Positions 21,211 through 30,074 of a stretch of 64,000 bases of DNA are shown here, piece after piece; the first letter of the stretch is position 1; every line of letters begins with the position of its first letter. Where the stretch lies: contig CP085710.1 of the NCBI GenBank assembly GCA_023823795.1, positions 3,684,001-3,748,000 on the forward strand. Direction: 5' to 3'. The position numbers were made by a program, and so were the translations under genes. The stretch comes from Bacillus sp. F19 (lineage in GTDB: Bacteria; Bacillota; Bacilli; Bacillales; Bacillaceae). Below the pieces are notes generated by a model, which did not search any database, had not been told where the DNA came from, and saw only the letters and a list, made by a program, of their open reading frames with translations.

Positions 21211-21443
21211 GAAAAGCGGAACCGACTGTTTAGACTCGGGCAGACAGATAAGAATTCACCCGAAAAGTCCGGGTTTGACTTTCCTGAGGGAATTTGTTCT
21301 GGCCGAGGGGCTAGGAGGTGGAGCTGGACAATGGGAAAAGCGGAACCGACTGTTCAGACTCGGGCAGACATATAAGAATTCACCCGAAAAGTCCGGGTTT
21401 GACTTTCCTGAGGGAATTTGTTTCGGCAGAGGGCTAGGAGTTT
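21211..21443. repeat. Dispersed intergenic repeat, two tandem copies
   Basis: Two head-to-tail copies, 21211-21334 (124 bp) and 21335-21443, nearly identical over their first 100 bp. Each has GAAAAGCGGAACCGACTGTT, GCAGACA-ATAAGAATTCACC, CGAAAAGTCCGGGTTTGACTT, the complement CCTGAGGGAATT and a GGCNGAGGGGCTAGGAG end. The gap 21133-21549 contains these copies and a yqxA terminator at about 21504-21527, nothing else recognisable. Confidence 0.85.
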
Positions 21444-21499
21444 AGCCAACAGCTTAGATTGACTTTTTTTAGCCAAAGCAGGTTTATCCGCTAAACAAA

Positions 21500-21528
21500 A
21501 TATGGGAAGCCCTAAAAAGGACTTCCCT
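21500..21528 (-). terminator. Probable terminator after yqxA
   Basis: GGGAAGCCCT / GGACTTCCC hairpin downstream of the yqxA stop on the minus strand; the following TATTTTG is a moderate T-run. Confidence 0.65.
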
Positions 21529-21549
21529 TCATCATATTCCATTGATCCA

Positions 21550-21894
21550 TTATTGAAACAGGCTTTCAACCAGTCCTGCTAAAAATGTGATTAAGCCAGT
21601 TATGACTGCATTTGCAAGAGCAGCAAATTTTTTGCCCAGCTGGGAAAAGAAATTGAATGCTTCCATTTCCTCAAGTTTTTCCTGTTTTTCTTCGAGATTA
21701 TGGTTGACGCCTAATACGGAAGCTTCCAGTTCTCCTGATGAATCATTTTTCACTTCAAAAGCGCTGCTCAAATTCGGGTCTTCATATCCTTTCATTTTTA
21801 CAAGACCCTGATTGGCCTGCTGCATGCCAAACAGAACACCAAGCAGCAATATTGAGCTTAGGACAAAGCACTTTAGCATGAATTTTATCATCAT
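21550..21894 (-). CDS. yqxA: YqxA-family protein (DUF3679)
   Basis: A 114-residue protein of unknown function with an N-terminal membrane anchor (about 5-24, MLKCFVLSSILLLGVLFGMQ), a polar middle that is partly coiled (EEKQEKLEEMEAF) and a second hydrophobic stretch at the C-terminus (AVITGLITFLAGLVESLF). In Bacillus it follows spoIIP, as here, 24 bp downstream. Co-expression in sporulation is inferred from context. Confidence 0.85.
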   Translation of the reverse strand: MMIKFMLKCFVLSSILLLGVLFGMQQANQGLVKMKGYEDPNLSSAFEVKNDSSGELEASVLGVNHNLEEKQEKLEEMEAFNFFSQLGKKFAALANAVITGLITFLAGLVESLFQ

Positions 21895-21918
21895 ACTTCC
21901 CTCTAATCTGAATTTACC

Positions 21919-23118
21919 TTATTTTTTTTCAGCAGCTGAATCCGCATCCGCTTTTTCAGCCTGCCAGTAATATTCGCTGAAAATATCCGCTACTGCGTCT
22001 GCTGTTCGATTCAATTCATCAAGATTATTATCAATCCCGCCGAATTCAATTAACATGGCGTTTTGAGTCAGGTCCTGATTATACAGGCTGTTTGATCCTG
22101 GTGAATCCTTAAGAAAAACTCCTCTGCTGAGACCCGGGTATTTAGTTTCTATTCTATTATGAAGCTCTGATGCCAATTGTTTGTTTTTGTCACGAAGCGG
22201 ATTCTTTCCTCCGATGACAAATGCCACCTTGGCATATTTTTTGCCGTTGATATCTGCTGTTGTAATTTTATACCGCTGAGAATCACGGTGAATATCGATT
22301 ACATACTCCAGCTCTTTATTCCCTGCCATCGCTGTTTCGACTGTCGGCCTGGACATAGAGTAGGCTTTTGTAAAAGACCAGCCTTTTTCATTCAGCTTCT
22401 TCATGAAATTGGTTTTATCAACGTTTGTTCCTATTCCCTGATCTTCAAGCGATTTTCCGAGCCTGTCTCCAACGAGAGTTACGTTTGCTTCAGAATGATA
22501 AGCACTGTTTGCATTTTTCACGTTTTTTAACATAGGCAAATAGGATTCTGTTGTATGTGTATGGTAAATGTAAACAACTTTGCGCTCGCCTGTCGTCGCT
22601 ATAGGCGGTGTTTTGGACTGATCGGGCTGATCGTCCGCCCCTTTTAAGTCAGCAATTGATGCTTCCCTCTCCTCTAACAGCACCTCTGTCGGCGGCGGTG
22701 ATTCAATAGGCATCGTTGTATAATCTGTGCCTTCTCCAGCCACTACGATTTCGCTGTCAAACAGGGTGAATCCAGGGAGTTCCCTTCCAAGGAGACTCCG
22801 CGGATCCTCCGGATTAATGCTTGTAGCCGCTTTAAAAAATAAAGAAGAAACACTTGGAGGTTTAGCCTCTTTAGGCAAATCCTGAACAAAATAGCGATTT
22901 TCGAAACCAAGCAGATGAATAAAGGAATCACCTGTAATATTATTTGTTAATTCATTAATTGATTTGGATGTGATCCTATATTCAGGTTTTAGGGAAGTAA
23001 GCGCGCCTGAGAGCAAAAATACGAGCATAAACCCGATAAAGCTGAGTGCAAATCCTTTTTTCAAGCTTGTCCCATTCAGAGTCACTATTATTCCGCGATT
23101 ATTTCGAGAATGCTTCAT
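21919..23118 (-). CDS. spoIIP: Stage II sporulation protein P
   Basis: A 399-residue N-acetylmuramoyl-L-alanine amidase/endopeptidase that works with SpoIID and SpoIIM in septal thinning and engulfment. A short cytoplasmic end and one membrane helix (about 20-40) are followed by a linker rich in Pro/Glu and the catalytic domain, where YIYHTHTTESYLP, DIHRDSQR and LIEFGGIDN hold the zinc and active-site residues. Located between gpr and yqxA as in B. subtilis. Complete. Confidence 0.96.
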   Translation of the reverse strand: MKHSRNNRGIIVTLNGTSLKKGFALSFIGFMLVFLLSGALTSLKPEYRITSKSINELTNNITGDSFIHLLGFENRYFVQDLPKEAKPPSVSSLFFKAATSINPEDPRSLLGRELPGFTLFDSEIVVAGEGTDYTTMPIESPPPTEVLLEEREASIADLKGADDQPDQSKTPPIATTGERKVVYIYHTHTTESYLPMLKNVKNANSAYHSEANVTLVGDRLGKSLEDQGIGTNVDKTNFMKKLNEKGWSFTKAYSMSRPTVETAMAGNKELEYVIDIHRDSQRYKITTADINGKKYAKVAFVIGGKNPLRDKNKQLASELHNRIETKYPGLSRGVFLKDSPGSNSLYNQDLTQNAMLIEFGGIDNNLDELNRTADAVADIFSEYYWQAEKADADSAAEKK

Positions 23119-23183
23119 CTTCTTCCTCCTTCAAAGATTGCCTGCTTAACTATATGCAGGAACCGGAGAAAGTAGACTATTTT

Positions 23184-24302
23184 TTAATGGGTATATGACC
23201 TCGCGTTGCTGCTGTCCACCTGCTGATGAAGTGCCTCATTCAGCCCATTTGCCACTACAGCTGCCATGTCTTCAATAAATGTATCCACTTCTTTTGGGGT
23301 CACCATTAAATTATGCCCAAGCGGAGATAGAACTTCATGAATCAGTCTTCTTTTTTCTTCATCTTCAAGGGTTCCAATAATCCCAAGGAACTGCTGTCTA
23401 TGTTCATCAGAAGGAAGATCTTCATCAGACAGCACCCTCTTTTCTCCAAATGACATCCCAGCGGGAGTGAGCGACTTAGAAGGGCGGTCTCCTTCCTTCA
23501 TCTCTCTTCCGAAGTGCTTTAAGATAAAGTCAATCGTATCACTTGTTATGGATACCGCATCTACAACCGTTGGAATTCCAAGAGCAATAACAGGAATGCC
23601 CAGAGTATCCATGCTCAACTCTTTTCGTTTGTTTCCTACACCAGATCCGGGATGAATGCCGGTGTCTGAAATTTGAATGGTTGTATTTACACGCTCTATC
23701 GATCTTGCAGCCAGCGCATCAATGGCAATGACAAAATCCGGTTTGCTTTTTTCAATAATGCCGGTAATAATATCACTTGTTTCAATCCCGGTAATTCCCA
23801 TTACTCCAGGTGAAATAGCGCTTACCGGCCTGAAGCCTTCCTGTACATTTTCAGGCTGCAGCTGAAATAAATGACGTGTCACAAGAAGGTTTTCAACAAC
23901 ACGGGGACCAAGCGAATCTGGTGTTACATTCCAGTTGCCAAGTCCCACAACTAGACAGCTTGCATCCTTTGGAATCTTCAGACCATCCATAAAACTGCTG
24001 AATTCTTTTGCAAAAACGTCGACAACCTGATTTTGCAATGCTGTATCTTTTTGGCGAATTCCCTGTACTTCAAGTGTCAAGTAATTTCCCGGTTTCTTTC
24101 CCGTAAGCTCTGCACCCTTCTCAGTAATTTGGAGAGATGTTATTTTAACTCCATTTTCGTCTTGCTCTTTGACAATAACGCCTTCCATATCGGGTGATTT
24201 CTTTTCGGGCTCAGGTGTTTTAGATTCAGCTGCCATATCGCGTGCTTCAATGGCCAAATCTGTTCGGACTGAATACATACTCAAATCTAAAGGTTCTTTC
24301 AA
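23184..24302 (-). CDS. gpr: Germination protease GPR
   Basis: A 372-residue aspartyl-type protease, made in the forespore as an inactive zymogen, that degrades small acid-soluble spore proteins at germination. I place the start at TTG 24302: AGGAGGT lies seven bases upstream of it, while the two ATG codons further up sit on or next to that site. This start also puts the autoprocessing site SVRTD/LAIE exactly after residue 15, the propeptide length known for GPR. Conserved [26 protein letters not shown] and [18 protein letters not shown] are present. Confidence 0.93.
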   Translation of the reverse strand: MKEPLDLSMYSVRTDLAIEARDMAAESKTPEPEKKSPDMEGVIVKEQDENGVKITSLQITEKGAELTGKKPGNYLTLEVQGIRQKDTALQNQVVDVFAKEFSSFMDGLKIPKDASCLVVGLGNWNVTPDSLGPRVVENLLVTRHLFQLQPENVQEGFRPVSAISPGVMGITGIETSDIITGIIEKSKPDFVIAIDALAARSIERVNTTIQISDTGIHPGSGVGNKRKELSMDTLGIPVIALGIPTVVDAVSITSDTIDFILKHFGREMKEGDRPSKSLTPAGMSFGEKRVLSDEDLPSDEHRQQFLGIIGTLEDEEKRRLIHEVLSPLGHNLMVTPKEVDTFIEDMAAVVANGLNEALHQQVDSSNARSYTH

Positions 24303-24449
24303 TATCATAACCTCCTGGCTCATAGTCTTTCTTATTCTGTATTTTTGCCTTAATTTACAGGTTTCATTCTTGACAGGTATAAGCCGTGATAATTTCCTTT
24401 ACAATTATATTGCAATCTATATGTCCGTTTGATAAAATATCACTTGTTC

Positions 24450-24478
24450 TTATTATTGATGAAAATGTCGAGTATAAT
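24450..24478 (+). promoter_or_regulatory. Probable sigma A promoter of rpsT
   Basis: TTATTA, 17-base spacer, TATAAT, then a leader of about 25 bases to the ribosome binding site AGGAGGTG. Confidence 0.6.
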
Positions 24479-24510
24479 AGATCTCGAATGCTTTTTAGGA
24501 GGTGAAACGA

Positions 24511-24777
24511 ATGCCAAACATCAAATCTGCAATTAAACGCACAAAAACTAACGCTGAGCGCAATGCACACAATGTAACAATCAAATCTGCGATGCGTACT
24601 GCTATTAAAAGAGTAGAAGCTCTAGTTGTTAACAATGATGCTGACAATGCAAAAGCTGCACTAGCTGTAGCTTCTAAAAGAATTGACAAAGCGGCTCAAA
24701 GTGGTCTAATCCACAAAAACGCTGCTGCTCGTTACAAATCTCGTTTAACGAAATCTGTAAACGGTCTTTCAGCATAA
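24511..24777 (+). CDS. rpsT: 30S ribosomal protein bS20
   Basis: An 88-residue bS20, a three-helix protein that binds 16S rRNA near its 5' domain. Starts [19 protein letters not shown] and ends [15 protein letters not shown], typical of the family. ATG at 24511 follows AGGAGGTGAAACG; the in-frame GTG inside the Shine-Dalgarno is not the start. Divergent from gpr and convergent with holA. Confidence 0.98.
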   Translation: MPNIKSAIKRTKTNAERNAHNVTIKSAMRTAIKRVEALVVNNDADNAKAALAVASKRIDKAAQSGLIHKNAAARYKSRLTKSVNGLSA

Positions 24778-24780
24778 AAA

Positions 24781-24814
24781 AAAAATCCTCTTCTCGAGAA
24801 GAGGATTTTTTTTA
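24781..24814. terminator. Bidirectional terminator between rpsT and holA
   Basis: AAATCCTCTTCTCGAGAAGAGGATTT perfect palindrome with A-run before and T-run after. Confidence 0.95.
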
Positions 24815-24820
24815 TGGACT

Positions 24821-25837
24821 TTATTTGAATAAGCGGAGTAGAAATAATTCAACAGCAAGTCTTTTGTCCATTTTTCCGGTTTTCATTTCATAGTCTGCGT
24901 CACCAAGCTGATTCATGATCGATGTCAGTTCAGAGGATTGAAAAAGCTGTGCCTGCTGCATAGCCAGTTTCACACGGAATGGGTGCACCTTGAGGTTTCC
25001 CGCAATTTGCTGCTGTCCATATCCCTGAATAGACAGCTCTTTCACTTGAAGAATCAGTCTGAATTGATTAATCAGCAAGGATAAAATTTTTATCGGTTCC
25101 TCGTTTGCTTTCAGCAGATCATAAAAAATCTGCATGGCACGAGTTCTGTCTTTGCGGATAACCTTCTCAATCAATTCAAAAATATTCTGCTCAAGTGTTC
25201 TTGAAACAAGGGAAGAAACAATGTCTTCCGTTATTATTCCACCTTCTCCCGCATATGTACCCAACTTTTTCATTTCTTGTGAGATGGCCATTAAATTGCC
25301 GGCTGACAGCATATAAAGCTGATCTCTTGCTGAATTTTCAAGCGCAATGGCATTTGCATCTGCCAATTCATTCATCCACTTCTTTGTTTCATGCTCAGAA
25401 AATCCATTCATCTCTACAGCTTCTGTCATTTTTTTGACAGCTTTTGTTATTTTTTTTCTCTCATCAAGTTTTTCGTAGGGGGCCACAATAACCAAAATGG
25501 TGTATGGAGCAGGACTTTTTAAATATTCCTCTAATTTTTCGATGTGGTGTTCTATTTTTTCTTTCTTTTTTTCACTCGTTAAAAATTGAGGATTCTTAAG
25601 AATAACCACTCTTTTTTCACCTAAAAAAGGAAGTGTTTCTGCATCTTCAATGGCGGACTCTAATGGGGTCTCTGACAGGTCATACTGTGCAAGATTAAAG
25701 TCCATCTCAGAAGGATCCAACGCAGCTTCAATAATAAGCTGAACGGTTTCCTGAATAAGGTAAGATTCCTTTCCAAGAAGCAGGTATGCCGGCTTCAGCT
25801 GTTTATTTTTTAAATCTTTCCAGACGTTTGATATCAT
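24821..25837 (-). CDS. holA: DNA polymerase III subunit delta
   Basis: A 338-residue HolA (YqeN): an AAA+-like subunit that opens the sliding clamp in the clamp loader. It lacks functional Walker residues as expected for delta; conserved AYLLLGKESYLIQET at the N-terminus and the alpha-helical collar at the C-terminus (YDLLKANEEPIKILSLL) are present. Start MISNVWKDLK at 25837 has GGGTGAT. Single-gene unit. Confidence 0.93.
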   Translation of the reverse strand: MISNVWKDLKNKQLKPAYLLLGKESYLIQETVQLIIEAALDPSEMDFNLAQYDLSETPLESAIEDAETLPFLGEKRVVILKNPQFLTSEKKKEKIEHHIEKLEEYLKSPAPYTILVIVAPYEKLDERKKITKAVKKMTEAVEMNGFSEHETKKWMNELADANAIALENSARDQLYMLSAGNLMAISQEMKKLGTYAGEGGIITEDIVSSLVSRTLEQNIFELIEKVIRKDRTRAMQIFYDLLKANEEPIKILSLLINQFRLILQVKELSIQGYGQQQIAGNLKVHPFRVKLAMQQAQLFQSSELTSIMNQLGDADYEMKTGKMDKRLAVELFLLRLFK

Positions 25838-25926
25838 TTTATCACCCAGTTTCAATCATTCTTTTCTAATCCTATCGGTACCCTGCCTGTTTAGCAAGTG
25901 CGGATTATCTAAATGGGCAAAATGAA

Positions 25927-25953
25927 TAGGGAACAGGCTAAGCCGGTTCCCAT
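25927..25953. terminator. Hairpin in the holA-yqzM gap
   Basis: GGGAAC-A-GGC-TAA-GCC-G-GTTCCC. It could end transcripts arriving from the comE operon on the minus strand; no strong T-run. The rest of 25856-26130 shows no gene. Confidence 0.4.
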
Positions 25954-26137
25954 ATATATAAACGCCACCGCATATGCCCCAGGATACATGTGCAGGTAAG
26001 CGATCAATATGTTGTATATATTTTTCTCACTCTGATGAGTTTCTATTTGTGTAAAGTGTTGTCAAAACCTGATTGGAAAATGATAGATTTTTTAAATGAT
26101 TTGGCTTATACTATAAGGCATATAGGAGGGGTAAATT

Positions 26138-26272
26138 GTGAATGAATTTGAAAAGAATGTTCAAAGCAAACGCAACGATGCAGTAGACTCAGGAGTTGGA
26201 TTTGTCGTTTCTTTTGGCTTTTTTGCCACTATTTTTGTATTAGCGACAGTTATTAAGTTAATCGGTTCATGA
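26138..26272 (+). CDS. yqzM: YqzM-family small membrane protein
   Basis: A 44-residue peptide: polar N-terminus (NEFEKNVQSKRNDAV) and one membrane helix (about 19-41, GVGFVVSFGFFATIFVLATVI). YqzM occupies the same position between holA and comEC in B. subtilis; function unknown. GTG start with AGGAGGGG seven bases upstream. An own terminator follows at 26285. Confidence 0.9.
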   Translation: MNEFEKNVQSKRNDAVDSGVGFVVSFGFFATIFVLATVIKLIGS

Positions 26273-26284
26273 CAACCCTTACAT

Positions 26285-26310
26285 AGAGACTGCAGAGCAG
26301 TCTCTTTTTC
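26285..26310 (+). terminator. Terminator after yqzM
   Basis: AGAGACTGC AGA GCAGTCTCT followed by TTTTC, 12 bp after the yqzM stop. Confidence 0.9.
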
Positions 26311-26388
26311 ATTGTCCAGCACAAGCGCCTGACTTCTCGGTCAGAACGGATTTGCCTGACAGAGCTGCCTAAGGCGATCCGCTTTTCT
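26311..26388. repeat. Dispersed intergenic repeat, short inverted copy
   Basis: Reverse-orientation, internally deleted copy: reading the minus strand, GAAAAGCGGATCGCC opens it, TCTGACCGAGAAGTCAGG and GCGCTTGTGCTGGACAAT close it. It lies between the yqzM terminator and the comEC stop. Confidence 0.65.
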
Positions 26389-26399
26389 AATTGCAAAAA

Positions 26400-28733
26400 T
26401 CATTTATCTGATACGTTATCGTATGGAGGCTGAACGGAAAACGTTCCACTGTCTCCACTAAATTTAAAAGTAATCGAACCATGATCCTTCGTTTGAAGAA
26501 TTTCTATCCCATATTTCTGAAGCAGCCCGATCACTTCATTATGAGGATGATGATACCGGTTGTTTTCCCCTGCTGAAATTAAAGCAATCTTTGGCTGAAG
26601 CTGCTTTAAAAACGAATCTGAAGTAGACCCCTTGCTTCCATGATGTCCAACCTTTAATACATCGGTTTTTAATCCTTTATATTTTTCTAGAATACGCTTT
26701 TCTCCTTCGTGCTCAAGATCACCCGTAAACAGCCAGTTTAAGCCCCCAATCTTAGCAAATATAACGAGTGAATCGTCATTTTCACTCTCTGACAGCGCGA
26801 TTGGAGATAAGATGTTCAATTTGAAAAATGAGTCAAGTACAGCGTCCCCGCTTTTCAATACGGTCAACCTGGTTCCTTTACTTTTCGCTTTATCAATGAT
26901 TTCCTGCTCAAATTCTCCTCTTAAAAAACCATATGGCACAATCAGCTCTATGACACGAATTTCATCAAGAAGTTTGGTAACCTCACCCGCATGATCTGCA
27001 TCTCCATGAGTCAAAATCAACTTATCAAGTGTTCTTTTGCCTTTTGATTTTAGAAAAGGAATAAGAGTATCTTCAGCGATCGAATAAGGATTGCTTTTTT
27101 CTTTCCATTTTTGCTGATTAAACGAGAGTATGCCTCCCGTATCAATTAAGTATGTTCCCTGATTATGCGGTGCTGAGAGATAAATGGAATCACCTTGACC
27201 GACATCAAGCATCACGATCTCGCCTGTCTGTACGAAATACTCCGATTCGTACTGATAAAAAAGGAGAAGGACAATGAATAAAACGAATAGCTGCATTTCT
27301 TCCAATCGATTGGACTTCTCGTAAACGATAAAAGCCAGGCATAGGAATACGGTGAATAGAAAAAGAAACAGAAAAGATGGTTTGCCAAACAGAAGCATGA
27401 AGGAAGGCAAGCTGTTGATAAACAGAACAATGTTATTGCTTATTTTCAGCAAAAGATCCGTTACGGCGATGAGGACTGAACCTAATGGAGAAAAAATAAT
27501 CATCCCAAACACCGAGGCCAGTGATAAAGGGAGAATGACCACAGAGTAAAAAGGCACAAATAGAATATTCATTGGCAGGCTTAAAAGGGAAATAGAATAA
27601 AAGCTGTACAAAATAATCGGAAGGGATGCGAGCTGGGCTACTGACGAAACTGCCAGCAGCTGATAAAAGCGTTTGGGGATTTTTGAAAAAGCCCGGGCTG
27701 ACAGAATGAGCGCAATACTTACAGAAAAGGACAATTGAAATCCAACATTAAATAAATAATATGGATCAGCAAATAGCAGAACAAGAAATATAACAGAAAT
27801 AACATCAATCGTGGAAAGCTGCAGCTTCATTTGTTTTGATGCAAGATAAAGCACGCTCATCCCTGCAGCCCTGAGAACGGAAGGAGCCCCTCCAGCAATT
27901 ATGCAGTAGACCGGCAGGGACAGGATTAAAAGAAGTTTCGTTTTTTCATGTGTCATTCCCGTTCTGATCAAGATATAGTATAGTCCAGAAACTAAAATAC
28001 CGACATGGAGACCAGAGATTGCAAGCAAATGAACGATGCCCAGCTCCTGATATGCCTTGTTTATATCCTCTGAAATATGAGAACGTTCCCCGTACAAAAG
28101 AGCTTGTACAATCCCTTTGGATTCCTTTGGAAACACATCAGAAATAAATTGAATTCCATTTTGTCTGTATTCTTTCAATTTTTCTAATAATGTTTGTTCT
28201 GAATTCCTGCATTGATCAATAGAATCGGCAGTAAGCACCCAATGGATTCGATTGTATTTTAGATAATCTGAATAATCAAAAGCATTCGGGTTCGTTGCAT
28301 GTTTAGGGAGCTTTAATTCCCCTTTAAATGTACAAGATGTACTTATTTCCAATAGCTTGAACCTGTTTTTCTCTTCCTCTGAACTGAAATAGTATACGGC
28401 AGTTATCTTTTCTTTGTTAACATTTATAACACTTTTCAATTGATTTCCGTCTATTTCAGGAAAGTCAGCAAATTTGCCTTGAACGGTAATTCCGCCTTCA
28501 ACGAATCCCGTAACATTGCCTTTTTCTACTGCGTAAAAGTGAAGAATGAAGAGGGTGAAAATGGCCATACAGCCAATCAGCAAAGTCATTTTTTTGCGTA
28601 AAAGAAGATGTGCACAAAAGAGAAGAAGAATGAAGAGGGAAATCGGATGGAATGGAAATTTTGCAGCAGCAACGGCTAAACCGGCTGCTGCTGCAAAATA
28701 GATGAGCTTTCCTTGATAGCTTATTTTAGACAT
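26400..28733 (-). CDS. comEC: DNA internalization channel protein ComEC
   Basis: A 777-residue ComEC/Rec2 protein, the membrane pore that carries transforming DNA into the cell. N-terminal helices and a soluble OB-like DUF4131 region (about 1-200) precede the Competence-domain helices (about 215-480; LGIVHLLAISGLHVGIL is the signature), then a metallo-beta-lactamase-type domain (about 510-760) with LTHGDADHAGE and GHHGSKGSTS, the putative nuclease that degrades the non-transported strand. Starts seven bp after comEB. Confidence 0.96.
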   Translation of the reverse strand: MSKISYQGKLIYFAAAAGLAVAAAKFPFHPISLFILLLFCAHLLLRKKMTLLIGCMAIFTLFILHFYAVEKGNVTGFVEGGITVQGKFADFPEIDGNQLKSVINVNKEKITAVYYFSSEEEKNRFKLLEISTSCTFKGELKLPKHATNPNAFDYSDYLKYNRIHWVLTADSIDQCRNSEQTLLEKLKEYRQNGIQFISDVFPKESKGIVQALLYGERSHISEDINKAYQELGIVHLLAISGLHVGILVSGLYYILIRTGMTHEKTKLLLILSLPVYCIIAGGAPSVLRAAGMSVLYLASKQMKLQLSTIDVISVIFLVLLFADPYYLFNVGFQLSFSVSIALILSARAFSKIPKRFYQLLAVSSVAQLASLPIILYSFYSISLLSLPMNILFVPFYSVVILPLSLASVFGMIIFSPLGSVLIAVTDLLLKISNNIVLFINSLPSFMLLFGKPSFLFLFLFTVFLCLAFIVYEKSNRLEEMQLFVLFIVLLLFYQYESEYFVQTGEIVMLDVGQGDSIYLSAPHNQGTYLIDTGGILSFNQQKWKEKSNPYSIAEDTLIPFLKSKGKRTLDKLILTHGDADHAGEVTKLLDEIRVIELIVPYGFLRGEFEQEIIDKAKSKGTRLTVLKSGDAVLDSFFKLNILSPIALSESENDDSLVIFAKIGGLNWLFTGDLEHEGEKRILEKYKGLKTDVLKVGHHGSKGSTSDSFLKQLQPKIALISAGENNRYHHPHNEVIGLLQKYGIEILQTKDHGSITFKFSGDSGTFSVQPPYDNVSDK

Positions 28734-28740
28734 GCCGAAA

Positions 28741-29289
28741 TTATACGTTGCTTTTGAACAGCTTTTTTGCTCTTTCTAAAAGCGTATTCCGCTCAGCGTC
28801 ATCATTTAATTTTTCAAGCAATTCATCAATAAATTTTCTCTGTTCGGAAGCTAAAGGGTCCTCATTCGTCTCAACCTGCTCTACATGAACCCCTGCTTGT
28901 TCAAATAGCTCGGTTGCATACGGGTGATTTTTGTAGCTTTCAGCAAAATAGACCTTTTTGATGCCGCTTTGAATAAGGGCTTTGCAGCATTGCAGACAAG
29001 GAAAATGTGTCACATATATTTCTGCTCCTGCGGTTGGCACGCCAAATTTAGCACATTGCAGCAAAGCATTCATTTCTGCATGAATGGTTCTCACACAGTG
29101 ATTATCGATTACATAGCATCCCTCATCAATGCAATGGACACCTCCTGCAATCGAACCGTTATATCCTCCGGCAATAATGCGCTTGTCCCTGACGATTGTT
29201 GCTCCTACTGCAAGGCGAGTACATGTGCTTCTTAATGCAAGCAGATGACTTTGTGCCATAAAATACTGATTCCAGGAAATTCTATTCAT
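28741..29289 (-). CDS. comEB: ComE operon protein 2, deoxycytidylate deaminase-like
   Basis: A 182-residue zinc deaminase of the dCMP deaminase family. The zinc site HAEMNALLQ and PCLQC is complete. In B. subtilis ComEB is co-transcribed with comEA and comEC and affects localisation of competence proteins; dCMP deamination is a predicted activity. The ATG at 29289 (MNRISWNQYF) has GGGGGAT and matches the B. subtilis start; an ATG four codons earlier is unlikely. Confidence 0.93.
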   Translation of the reverse strand: MNRISWNQYFMAQSHLLALRSTCTRLAVGATIVRDKRIIAGGYNGSIAGGVHCIDEGCYVIDNHCVRTIHAEMNALLQCAKFGVPTAGAEIYVTHFPCLQCCKALIQSGIKKVYFAESYKNHPYATELFEQAGVHVEQVETNEDPLASEQRKFIDELLEKLNDDAERNTLLERAKKLFKSNV

Positions 29290-29360
29290 GTTATCCCCCA
29301 TTTGTAGAAGTAGCTGCAGCTCTTCCTTTAGTGTATCGATAGAAGGAAAAGCCCGTCAAT

Positions 29361-29990
29361 TCATTTTACAGAAATACTGTCTTTTAATTTTTCGAATGAT
29401 TTTTCCCCTATCCCTGGAACGTTCATAAGATCCTCAATCGTTTTGAATCCTCCCGCTTCTTCCCGGTAAGAAAGAATGGCTTCCGCCTTTGCAGGGCCAA
29501 TTCCTGTAAGCGTCTGGAGCTCTTCTGCTGTTGCTTTATTAAGATTGACCTGCTGTTCTCCCACGTCAACTTCAGCTGATGCTGGCTGCTGAACATTATC
29601 TTCTGCTGTCTCTCCGAGTTTTGGAATATAGACAACCATACCGTCTTCAAGCATCTCTGCAAGGTTGATTTGGACGGCATCAGCTGCTTTCGTTAAGCCG
29701 CCAGCTTTTTCAATAACATGATGAAACCTTTCTCCATGCTTCATTTCATATACACCAGGCTTTTGAACTTCGCCTTTCACATCAACAATGACTGTCTGCT
29801 CTTCATTGGCATCATCTGAATCGGGCTCCTCTTCTAAAACCGGTTCTCCGGTTAATAAAGAAGCTTCATCTTCGTCCAATTGAGAGGTTTGTTCAGCGGG
29901 AATTGAGTTTTGCTGCGTTTGATATAGAAACATCGCTGCAGCAATTCCTATTAAACCAAGTAAGTATTTATATTTTTTTAGAATTTCCAT
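29361..29990 (-). CDS. comEA: Competence DNA receptor ComEA
   Basis: A 209-residue membrane-anchored DNA-binding protein that receives transforming DNA at the cell surface. An N-terminal anchor (about 9-24) is followed by an acidic linker, an SLBB-type domain (about 67-125, VDVKGEVQKPGVYEM) and a C-terminal pair of helix-hairpin-helix motifs (about 145-209, LTGIGPAKAEAIL and VPGIGEKSFEKLK) that bind DNA. First gene of comEA-comEB-comEC. I looked for a ComK AT-box upstream and did not find a convincing one. Confidence 0.95.
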   Translation of the reverse strand: MEILKKYKYLLGLIGIAAAMFLYQTQQNSIPAEQTSQLDEDEASLLTGEPVLEEEPDSDDANEEQTVIVDVKGEVQKPGVYEMKHGERFHHVIEKAGGLTKAADAVQINLAEMLEDGMVVYIPKLGETAEDNVQQPASAEVDVGEQQVNLNKATAEELQTLTGIGPAKAEAILSYREEAGGFKTIEDLMNVPGIGEKSFEKLKDSISVK

Positions 29991-30074
29991 TCATTACTCC
30001 TTCATGTGATTCATATTTTTTCAACTTTTTTCATAAAGTGTAGGAGAAAGTATGTTAAAGGAGGGGATGAAACA

